From assembly GCF_013410745.1 (NCBI RefSeq), contig NZ_JACCFY010000001.1:2356001-2420000 (forward strand): a stretch of DNA of 64,000 nucleotides, read 5' to 3'. This stretch comes from Nesterenkonia xinjiangensis. Its GTDB lineage: Bacteria; Actinomycetota; Actinomycetes; Actinomycetales; Micrococcaceae. The notes under the pieces were generated by a model that saw nothing but the letters and a program-made list of their open reading frames with translations, was not told the origin of the DNA and ran no database searches. This document shows, one piece after another, positions 44,502 to 51,972 of the stretch. Made by a program: the position numbers and the translations under genes. Positions within the stretch are counted from its first letter, which is position 1. The number at the start of each line of letters is the position of its first letter.

Positions 44502-45386
44502 ATGGCGACGTCGATCGACGATGAGCTCATCGCTGCGCTGCAGGAGGACGGGCGGGCCAGCTATCAGGCCCTGGCCGAGCGGCTCGGGGCCCCGCGCGCC
44601 GTGGTGTCGGCGCGGGTGCGGGAGCTGCTGGACTCCGGGGCGGTGCGGATCGTGGCCGCGGCGGATCCGGCCTTCCTGGGGGAGAGCTGCCTGGCCCATG
44701 TGGCCATCACCGGCAGCGGTGAGCTCGGCGCAGTGATCGAGGAGCTGCGTGCCCGTGATGACATCCCTCTGGTCTCGGCAATCTCCGGCTCGCAGGACCT
44801 GGTGGTGGAGGTGCGGGCCGCCGACCATGCCGCGCTCTTCGAGGTGCTGGCCCACGTGCGGGCCTTTCCTGAGGTCGCGCGGCTGCGCACTGCCGTCTAC
44901 ACCGATGTCCTGCGCGGCTCCTTCATCTCTGACTATGGCGGGGGCGGACGGATCGACCAGATCGACAGCGAGCTCGTGGAGCTGCTGCGCCACGACGGCC
45001 GCACCAGTTACCGGGATCTCGCCCGGCAGGTGCGGCTCTCGCCCACGGCAGTGCGCAGCCGGGTGCGGCGGATGCTCGAGGACCGCATTCTGCGGATCAG
45101 CGCCGTGGTCACCCACAGCGCCCAGGCGCGCCGGGTGAAGGTCGGCGTCGGACTCCACCTCGGTGGGGACGACCGCTCGGTGGCCCAGCGCCTGATGGGC
45201 TACCCGGAGACGGAGTTCGCCGCGTTCAGCGTGGGCCCCTTCGACCTGATCGCGACGCTGGCGTCCTCCGTGCCTGCGGATGTCTTCGCCCGGCTCGACG
45301 ACCTCAAGGGTCTCGCCGGGGTGACAGGCATGGAGACTTGGTTCCACCTGCAGACGCTCAAGGAGGACTACTCCCGCGCGATCTGA
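44502..45386 (+). CDS. Double-headed Lrp/AsnC-family regulator
   Basis: A 294-residue protein with two complete AsnC-type units in tandem. HTH 1 is at about 5-55 (IDDELIAALQEDGRASYQAL), effector 1 at about 65-140; HTH 2 at about 150-200 (IDQIDSELVELLRHDGRTSY) and effector 2 at about 210-285. A single Lrp is about 150 residues, so one chain equals a fused dimer. Such regulators usually sense amino acids and control the divergent operon, here the amine oxidase, agmatinase-type and permease genes. ATG 44502 has AGGAGGGGAG upstream. Confidence 0.9.
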   Translation: MATSIDDELIAALQEDGRASYQALAERLGAPRAVVSARVRELLDSGAVRIVAAADPAFLGESCLAHVAITGSGELGAVIEELRARDDIPLVSAISGSQDLVVEVRAADHAALFEVLAHVRAFPEVARLRTAVYTDVLRGSFISDYGGGGRIDQIDSELVELLRHDGRTSYRDLARQVRLSPTAVRSRVRRMLEDRILRISAVVTHSAQARRVKVGVGLHLGGDDRSVAQRLMGYPETEFAAFSVGPFDLIATLASSVPADVFARLDDLKGLAGVTGMETWFHLQTLKEDYSRAI

Positions 45387-45402
45387 ACGCCGCTGAGCTG
45401 TT

Positions 45403-45432
45403 GCCTCCGATTTTCAATCTCTCACCGGAGGC
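45403..45432. terminator. Hairpin between convergent lrp-like and pucR-like genes
   Basis: GCCTCCG/CGGAGGC stem with a 16-base loop, starting with GTTGCCTCCG like the long hairpins at 20262 and 50063, perhaps a shortened relative. Confidence 0.55.
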
Positions 45433-45458
45433 GATGTCTCGGTGGGGAGTCAGTCCAG

Positions 45459-47300
45459 TCAGTCCTCTGGGGAGTGGGCGAGGCTCCAGGCCCGCAGGGC
45501 CAGATGCACGTCCAGGTGGCGCGGGGCACGATCCCAGCCTTCCCCGAGCACCCGGCGGATCGACTGGAGCCGCTGTTTGACCGTGCTGCGGTGCAGGAAC
45601 AGAGCCTCGGCGGTCCGATCGATGCGTCGGTCGGTCTCGAAGTAGGTGGCCGCCGTGCGGGTCAGCTCGGTCCCGCGCTGGGCGTCATGGGCCACCAGCG
45701 GGGAGATCGGCACGGTCAGGTCGATCGGTTCGCCCCGGGCGTCGGACTGCTCGGCGGCATGGACGACGGCGCCCACGAGCCCGACGTCGTCGGCATCCAC
45801 CAGCCCCTCCCGGCCGCCTAGGCGCATCGCCGCCAGCGCCATCTGGGCGATCCTGTGGTGACGCGGGAGCGCCCGCACCGAGGACATCGGCCCGGACCAG
45901 GTGCCGCGCACCGTCAGCCCCTGCTCGGAGATCCGGCTCAGCGCGGCCTCGACCCAGCGCTGCTCGTCGAAGATCACGCACAGCTGGTCGCCGAGCGGCG
46001 CCGCCAGGCGGGTGCCGGGCAGGCCACGGATCAGCCGGCGCAGGACGGCGTCGGCGTCCTTGCCCGGGGCGAGCACCGCGACCCACGCCGGGTCGTGGAC
46101 TCCCAGATGCCAGCGCCGGAGCCGCTGCGCGAGCCGGTGCTCGGAGATGGGCCGTGCGGCGAGCAGCTCCTCGATGACGTCGAGCTGCTGCCGATGCTGC
46201 GCGTCCTCCTGGGCGCGGACGAACTGCAGGGCCAGGGCCATGTGGAGGGCGGCGTGGTCGAGCAGCTGCCGACCGGCCGGGTCCTCCGCCGCCTGCGTGG
46301 CCAGGAAGCCCATCGCCTCGTCACCGGAGCGCACCGCGACCACGGTGACGTCGAGCTCCCCGTCCTCACCGTCACGGCGGTCGGCCTCACCGTCCTGGTG
46401 CAGCGTCCGTCGGGTGCCGACGGCCTCCTCCAGCTGGGCGGGGCTGGGCGGCCGGCGGAGCAGCGGACCGGCGTCCTCGGGAGCCACGGCGATCTGCTCC
46501 CCGGAGGCGGACAGCAGCGCCACGGGAGCCCCGAGGGCCCGGGCAGTCAGAGTGAGGACACCGTCGTCGGTGGGGGAGCGCAGGATCTCGTCGAGGAGGT
46601 CGGCGTCGAACTCCATGACCTGGGTGCGGGAGACCAGCTCCTCCTGGCTCCGCTCGTGCTGACGGCTCAGCAGCTCCGCGTCCCGCAGTGCCCGGGTGTA
46701 GCGTTCCGCGTTGTCCAGGGCGACGGCGGCGTGCTTGCCCAGCGAATCCGCGGTGTCGATCTCCTCGGGGCTGAACACCCGGGAGGCGCGCTCTGCCACC
46801 ATGAGGGCGCCGATGACCCGCCCGCCGATCAGCAGCGGGACCCCCATGATCGTCAGCACGCCCTCGCCGGCGACGATCTCATCGATGGAGTCCAGGTGCG
46901 GGATCGACTCGTCGCGCAGGTAGTCGGTGGTCTGGTAGGGAGCGACGCCGGTGGCCACCCGGCCCAGGATCCCGTAGCCGATGGGCATTCTCAGCGTCCG
47001 GTACTCGGTGGTGGCGACGCCGTCGGACTGCCGGATGTAGGTCTCTCCGGAGGGATGATCGTTGAGACTGATGTAGGCCATGTCGGAGCGCAGCAGGTGC
47101 CGGGTCCGCCGCACGATGGACTGCAGCACCGACTCCACGTCCTGCAGGCTGGAGAGCTCTGCGGCGGTGTCCAGCAGCGCACGAAGCAGGGCCTCCCGCC
47201 CGTGCCCCGGCGAGATGTGCGGCGGAGAGCTGTGTGGCGATGGCCCGTGCTCCGTGGGGCTCCGGCGGGCAGGATCCCGCGCCGCGTCTGTGTCCGTCAT
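45459..47300 (-). CDS. GAF-domain PucR/CdaR-type transcriptional regulator
   Basis: A 613-residue regulator. An N-terminal GAF domain (about 30-185; ELSSLQDVESVLQSIVRR, DMAYISLND, GVPLLIGGRVIGAL) is followed by a coiled segment, a middle domain and a C-terminal PucR-type HTH (about 545-600; ETDRRIDRTAEALFLHRSTV, QRLQSIRRVLG). Such proteins often activate a divergent catabolic operon, here the alcohol dehydrogenase and permease genes. ATG 47300 was preferred over a GTG two codons earlier; neither has a ribosome site, so the mRNA may be leaderless. The start lies in a 7-bp inverted repeat. Confidence 0.87.
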   Translation of the reverse strand: MTDTDAARDPARRSPTEHGPSPHSSPPHISPGHGREALLRALLDTAAELSSLQDVESVLQSIVRRTRHLLRSDMAYISLNDHPSGETYIRQSDGVATTEYRTLRMPIGYGILGRVATGVAPYQTTDYLRDESIPHLDSIDEIVAGEGVLTIMGVPLLIGGRVIGALMVAERASRVFSPEEIDTADSLGKHAAVALDNAERYTRALRDAELLSRQHERSQEELVSRTQVMEFDADLLDEILRSPTDDGVLTLTARALGAPVALLSASGEQIAVAPEDAGPLLRRPPSPAQLEEAVGTRRTLHQDGEADRRDGEDGELDVTVVAVRSGDEAMGFLATQAAEDPAGRQLLDHAALHMALALQFVRAQEDAQHRQQLDVIEELLAARPISEHRLAQRLRRWHLGVHDPAWVAVLAPGKDADAVLRRLIRGLPGTRLAAPLGDQLCVIFDEQRWVEAALSRISEQGLTVRGTWSGPMSSVRALPRHHRIAQMALAAMRLGGREGLVDADDVGLVGAVVHAAEQSDARGEPIDLTVPISPLVAHDAQRGTELTRTAATYFETDRRIDRTAEALFLHRSTVKQRLQSIRRVLGEGWDRAPRHLDVHLALRAWSLAHSPED

Positions 47301-47307
47301 GGACACA
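47289..47307. promoter_or_regulatory. Inverted repeat TGTGTCC-N5-GGACACA at the regulator start
   Basis: Perfect 7-bp arms centred on the ATG of the PucR-type gene, suggesting autoregulation. Confidence 0.45.
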
Positions 47308-47478
47308 TCATAGGTGCAGAACCCTCCACCATGGCTGTGGCCGATCTGTCGTGCAGCTGATGTGATCGTTCAGACGACGACGTGGCGGAGGCCACATCCG
47401 CGCACACGCCCAGCGCCGGCCCCGCACCGTCGGCCCACCACCACCTGCACCCGCCCGCACCGCCCCTGGAGATGCCCT

Positions 47479-48606
47479 GTGAAGATCAGAGGTGCCGTCC
47501 TCGAAGAGATCGGCCGCCCCCGCCCCTATGCCTCCACTGCTCCGCTGACGATCAGCGAGCTCACCCTGGAGGATCCCGGCCCCACCGAGATCCTGGTCAG
47601 GATGGAGGCCGCCGGCGTCTGCCATTCGGACCTCTCCGTGGTCAATGGTCACCGGGAGCGTCCGGTCCCGATGCTGCTCGGCCACGAGGCGGCCGGCATC
47701 GTCGAGGCCGTAGGAGCCGACGTCGACGATCTCACCTGCGGTCAACGCGTGGTGATGACCTTCCTGCCCCGCTGTGAGGCGTGTGAGAACTGCGCCGCCG
47801 GCGGCCGGCTGCCCTGCTCCCGCGGCTCCGCGGCCAACAACGCCGGAGAGCTGCTGCATGGCCACCGCCGCCTGCACCGTGGGGGTGACACCGTGCACCA
47901 TCATCTCGGGGTCTCCGGCTTCGCCACTCACGCGGTGGTCGACCGGGCCAGCGTGGTCCCGGTCGGCGACGATGTCCCGCCCCATGTGGCCGCCGTCCTC
48001 GGGTGCGCCGTGCTCACCGGCGGCGGCGCTCTGCTCAACGCCGCCCGCCCCGGGCCCCAGGAGAGCGTGATGATCGTCGGGCTCGGCGGCGTCGGGATGG
48101 CCGGGCTGATCACCGCACTGGCCGAGGGCTGCCCGCGCGTCATCGGGGTGGACACTGCCGACGACAAGCTGGCCATGGCCACGGACCTCGGCGCTCATGA
48201 GGCCTGGACTCCGCAGCAGATCACCGATCAGGGCATCACCGCCCATCACGTCATCGAATGCGCCGGCAACCCGCGGGCCTTCGAGGCCGCTTTCGCCGCC
48301 ACCGCCCCGGGCGGGCGCACCGTCACCGCAGGTCTGCCGGCACCGACCGCGACCGCCACGATCTCCCCGCTGCGCATCACCGCGGAAGCTCGCACGGTGA
48401 TCGGCTCCTACCTGGGCTCCTCGGTGCCGAGTCGAGACATCCCCCACTATGAGCAGCTCTGGCGCGAGGGGCGGCTTCCGGTGGACAGGCTCATCACCTC
48501 ACGCATCCGGCTTGAGGACGTCAACCAGGCGATGGACGACCTCGAGGACGGCCGCGCCGTGCGGCAGATCATCGAGTTCGACGCCGGACCCCTCACGGCG
48601 TCCTGA
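47479..48606 (+). CDS. Zinc-dependent alcohol dehydrogenase (MDR family)
   Basis: A 375-residue medium-chain dehydrogenase. The catalytic zinc ligands are in AGVCHSD and GHEAAG; the structural zinc lobe has four Cys in CEACENCAAGGRLPC. The Rossmann motif is GLGGVGMAG. It resembles class III / mycothiol-type alcohol dehydrogenases, but substrate and thiol dependence are not settled. GTG 47479 is used, with GGAG about nine bases upstream; the leader frame from 47314 is non-coding. It is followed by a permease gene 37 bp later. Confidence 0.88.
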   Translation: MKIRGAVLEEIGRPRPYASTAPLTISELTLEDPGPTEILVRMEAAGVCHSDLSVVNGHRERPVPMLLGHEAAGIVEAVGADVDDLTCGQRVVMTFLPRCEACENCAAGGRLPCSRGSAANNAGELLHGHRRLHRGGDTVHHHLGVSGFATHAVVDRASVVPVGDDVPPHVAAVLGCAVLTGGGALLNAARPGPQESVMIVGLGGVGMAGLITALAEGCPRVIGVDTADDKLAMATDLGAHEAWTPQQITDQGITAHHVIECAGNPRAFEAAFAATAPGGRTVTAGLPAPTATATISPLRITAEARTVIGSYLGSSVPSRDIPHYEQLWREGRLPVDRLITSRIRLEDVNQAMDDLEDGRAVRQIIEFDAGPLTAS

Positions 48607-48643
48607 CGCCCTGACCATCTCGCCACCTCCACCGACAGGAAGC

Positions 48644-50047
48644 ATGACCATGGCTCAGACGATCCAGAACCTCGGGGACTCTCCGGGAGAGCCGGGCGAC
48701 GGCGCCCCCTCCTCACCCCATTGGAAGGCCGGCCCCTTCGAGATCCGGCTGCCCTTCGTCCACTACCGGCTCGAATGGCCCGACTACACCCAGGGCCTGC
48801 TCATGTGCGCCGTGGACCTGGCGGCCATCCCGATGATGATCACTCTGCTGGGGATGCCCTTCGAAGTGGCGCTCGCGGTGATCCTGCTGAACGGCTTCCT
48901 CTACCTCACCCACCACCTCCTCGGAGACCCTGTGGTCCCCGGGTGGATCACACCGGCGATCCCTCTGGTGATGGCCTACTGTATGACATTCCCTGAAGGA
49001 CCCGAACGCGTCCACGCGCTGATCTCCTTCCAGATCCTGCTGGGCGTCTTCTCCATCCTGCTTGGGGTGACGGGGCTGGCCAAACGCGTGGTGCGCGCCA
49101 TTCCGCCCGCCATCAAGGCCGGTGTGCTCATGGGCGCCGGCATCGCCGCGGTGCAGACCGTCTTCGGCGAGGAGGGCCAGTTCAACCAGTTCCCGGTGAC
49201 CATCACCCTCGCCATCGGGCTGGCGTTCTTCCTGCTGTTCTCGCGGCAGTTCCCGGCCTGGCGGGAGCGCAGTCGACTCGCCATGCAGATCGGCAAGCTG
49301 GGTGTGCTGCCGGCCATCCTGGTGGCGGTCATCATCGCGCCGTTGGCGGGGGAGGCCCGCTGGTCCGAGATCGAGTGGGGCATCGTGCAGCCCGACTTCG
49401 TGACCCTGTGGCGCGAGTACACGGTCTTCGGGCTGGGCCTGCCGCCGCTGATGATGTTCGTGACCGCGATTCCGACGGTGCTTGCCACCTACATCGTGGT
49501 CTTCGGCGACACCCTCCAGGCGAACTCCGTGCTCAAGCAGGCCAACAAGGCCCGCCCCGATGAGAACGTGGCGTACAACCCGAACCGTTCGCACATGATC
49601 TTCGGCGCACGCAACGCGATCATGGGGGTCATAGGCCCGGACGTGGCGATGTGCGGGCCCTCCTGGTCGGCGATGCTCGTGGTCATCACCGAGCGGTACA
49701 AAGAGGGCAAGAAGGCCATGAAGTCCCTCTACGGGGGCGCGGGGTCCTTCCGCTGGGGCACCAATACGGGCCTGCTCCTGCTGCCCATCGTCACTCTGGT
49801 GGAGCCGGTGCTCGGCGTCGCGATGGCTCTGACGCTGCTCATCCAGGCATTCGTCAGCGTTCGGATCGGCATCATGGAGGCTCGGAGCCAGCGGGATCTG
49901 GGGATCGCCGGAGTGACGGCCGGGGCGCTGGCCCTGCTCGGTGCGGCCTGGGGTCTCGGTGTCGGGATCCTGCTGTGCCTGGTCATCTACGGCCGGGACT
50001 TCTTCCGCGGGGAGAACGACGGCACGTTCGCCGAGGAGCAGGACTGA
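48644..50047 (+). CDS. Nucleobase/xanthine-permease-like (NCS2-type) membrane protein
   Basis: A 467-residue protein with about 12-13 helices. GDPVVPGWITPAIPL, FQILLGVFSILLGVTGLAKRVVRAIPPAIKAGVLMG and GPDVAMCGPSWSAML recall the NCS2/SLC23 fold, but the canonical NCS2 signature is weak, so family placement is tentative. Substrate unknown. ATG 48644 has CAGGAAG upstream; an in-frame ATG at 48650 is possible. It is probably co-transcribed with the alcohol dehydrogenase and under the PucR-type regulator. Confidence 0.7.
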   Translation: MTMAQTIQNLGDSPGEPGDGAPSSPHWKAGPFEIRLPFVHYRLEWPDYTQGLLMCAVDLAAIPMMITLLGMPFEVALAVILLNGFLYLTHHLLGDPVVPGWITPAIPLVMAYCMTFPEGPERVHALISFQILLGVFSILLGVTGLAKRVVRAIPPAIKAGVLMGAGIAAVQTVFGEEGQFNQFPVTITLAIGLAFFLLFSRQFPAWRERSRLAMQIGKLGVLPAILVAVIIAPLAGEARWSEIEWGIVQPDFVTLWREYTVFGLGLPPLMMFVTAIPTVLATYIVVFGDTLQANSVLKQANKARPDENVAYNPNRSHMIFGARNAIMGVIGPDVAMCGPSWSAMLVVITERYKEGKKAMKSLYGGAGSFRWGTNTGLLLLPIVTLVEPVLGVAMALTLLIQAFVSVRIGIMEARSQRDLGIAGVTAGALALLGAAWGLGVGILLCLVIYGRDFFRGENDGTFAEEQD

Positions 50048-50062
50048 GCCCTGCCCTACTGC

Positions 50063-50132
50063 GTTGTCTCCGCGGTTTGAGCCCTTCTGAGTCGTGATCC
50101 GACGTCAGAAGGGCCCGAACCGCGGAGGCAAC
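50063..50132. terminator. Long bidirectional hairpin, 28-bp stem (repeat type B)
   Basis: Arms 50063-50090 and 50105-50132 pair with two wobbles and one mismatch. It lies between the convergent permease (+) and amidohydrolase (-) genes and is related to the hairpin at 20262-20337. Confidence 0.82.
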
Positions 50133-50147
50133 ATCGTCTGAGAGGCC

Positions 50148-51776
50148 TCACGCCCAGTGGCGTACGCGGCCTCCGGTGATCACCCCGGCCACCGGGATGT
50201 GCGGGAGGTCGGAGGGTGTGACGGCGTACGGATCTTCCCGCAGCACGGTGAAGTCGGCGAACATTCCGGGGCGGATCTCCCCGCTCAGGTGCCCCATTCC
50301 CGCGGCATGGGCGGCTCCGGTGGTGAAGCCGGCGATCGCCTCACCCACGCTGAGGCGCTCCTGGGGCTGCCAGCCGCCGTCGGGCCTGCCCTCCGGCCGT
50401 TGGCGGGTGACCGCCGCGTGGATCCCGCCCAGCGGCGACGGCGGCTCCACCGGCGCGTCCGAGCCGAAGGCGAGCGTGGCCCCGGCGTCGATCAGCGATC
50501 GCCAGGCGTAGGAGGCCATCGGCCGACCACCCATCAGGCGGTCGGCCAGCTCGAAGTCCGCGGTGGCATGCAGCGGCTGCATCGACGGCACCACGCCCAG
50601 CGCCGCGAAGCGCCGCACGTCTTCGATCCCGAGATGCTGGGCGTGCTCGATCCGATGCACCAGCGGAGACGACGGCACGACGCCGGAGCTCACCTGGTCC
50701 GCCAGCCACTGGTAGGCGTCCAGGACCAGCTCATTGGCGCGGTCGCCGATCGCGTGGGTGGCCACGGCCAATCCGGCGCTCGCGGACCGGACTAGGAGAT
50801 CGCGCAGTCCGGCCTCCTCGGTCACCGCGACCCCGTGCCCGTGCCCGGAGCCTGCCAGCGGCTCATGCATCAGGCACGTGTGGGATCCCAGGGCTCCGTC
50901 GGAGAAGATCTTCACCGGCCCGGTGCGCAGCCAGGCGTCGCCGGAGCCGGTGAAGCGTCCTTCGGCCAGTGCCACATCCAGCTCGGGGGCGAGGATCGCC
51001 TTGGTGACCCGCATCCTCAACCGCCCCGTCTCGTGCAGGGCGGCGAATCCGGCGCGGATGTCCTCGCCGTCGAAGTCGTGCACACCGACCAGCCCCTGTG
51101 CCCAGAGCTGCCGCTGGGCGTGTTCCAGCTGAGCGGTGAGGTCCCCGGCGGCGCCTGAGGCCAGGATCTGGTCGACCGCTCGCCCCGCGGACTCCCGCAG
51201 GATGCCGGTGAGCTGCCCGGTGCAGTCGCGGTCGAAGCTTCCGCCCACCGGGTCCGGCGTGGAGGCGTCCAGCCCCAGGGCTTCCAGGGCGGCGGAGTTG
51301 ACCCACCAGGTGTGGGCATCGGTGGAGTGCAGAGCGGTGGGGAAGGCGCCGGTGACGGCGTCGAGCGCTCGGCGGTTCGGCACCTGGGGGACCTCCCAGA
51401 TGTTGTGGTCCCAGGCCTGTCCGAAGATCCACTGTGGCTGTTGCGGCCAGGCGCCCTCGGCCTTGGCGGCCTCCACCCGGTCCCGCAGGTGGGTCGCGAC
51501 CCGCTGGAGGGCAGTCTCCAGGGAGGTGCAGTCCCGCAGGTTGGCTGAGAACAGCCCTCGTGCGTAGAGGCCGGTGTGGACGTGGGCATCCACGAATCCG
51601 GGCAGCACCACTGCGCCCTGCAGGTCGATGACCTCCTCGCCGGCGGCGAGATCGGGATGCAGTCGTGTGGCCTGTCCGACGGCGGCCACGCGTTCGCCGC
51701 GGACCAGCACGGCGTCGCCGCGGGCCTCACCGATGCGGGCTGAGGAGATCACTCGGGCGTTCACGAAAAGCGTCAC
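50148..51776 (-). CDS. YtcJ-like amidohydrolase
   Basis: A 542-residue metal-dependent amidohydrolase of the YtcJ/AepA type. The first metal site is VDAHVHTGLYA (about 61-71), later ones are in THAIGDRA and RIEHAQH, and the catalytic aspartate is in AFGSDAPVEPPSP. The family hydrolyses amide or imide bonds of small molecules; the substrate is unknown. GTG 51776 starts the fold directly. It is convergent with the permease and lies downstream of the amylase on the same strand but behind two hairpins. Confidence 0.87.
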   Translation of the reverse strand: MTLFVNARVISSARIGEARGDAVLVRGERVAAVGQATRLHPDLAAGEEVIDLQGAVVLPGFVDAHVHTGLYARGLFSANLRDCTSLETALQRVATHLRDRVEAAKAEGAWPQQPQWIFGQAWDHNIWEVPQVPNRRALDAVTGAFPTALHSTDAHTWWVNSAALEALGLDASTPDPVGGSFDRDCTGQLTGILRESAGRAVDQILASGAAGDLTAQLEHAQRQLWAQGLVGVHDFDGEDIRAGFAALHETGRLRMRVTKAILAPELDVALAEGRFTGSGDAWLRTGPVKIFSDGALGSHTCLMHEPLAGSGHGHGVAVTEEAGLRDLLVRSASAGLAVATHAIGDRANELVLDAYQWLADQVSSGVVPSSPLVHRIEHAQHLGIEDVRRFAALGVVPSMQPLHATADFELADRLMGGRPMASYAWRSLIDAGATLAFGSDAPVEPPSPLGGIHAAVTRQRPEGRPDGGWQPQERLSVGEAIAGFTTGAAHAAGMGHLSGEIRPGMFADFTVLREDPYAVTPSDLPHIPVAGVITGGRVRHWA

Positions 51777-51859
51777 GCGATCACTCTAGCGAGAGTGTGC
51801 CGGGGAGCCGGAGGTCGACACCGTCGGCCACTGGATGGTCCGGTCCCCAGGCATGGGCA

Positions 51860-51888
51860 GGGCGGCGCCGGGGCTCCCGACGCCGCCC
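51860..51888 (-). terminator. Second hairpin downstream of the amylase
   Basis: GGGCGGCG/CGCCGCCC stem with a 13-base loop. Confidence 0.55.
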
Positions 51889-51896
51889 GCTCCCGG

Positions 51897-51928
51897 CTCA
51901 CGCGGCCGAAAGGCTCGGCACGCGTGAG
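51897..51928 (-). terminator. First hairpin downstream of the amylase
   Basis: CTCACGCG/CGCGTGAG 8-bp perfect stem, 45 bp after the amylase stop. Confidence 0.6.
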
Positions 51929-51972
51929 GTCTGGTGCTCCGGTCCGAGGCTCAGCTCAGACCGGGCCGTCTC

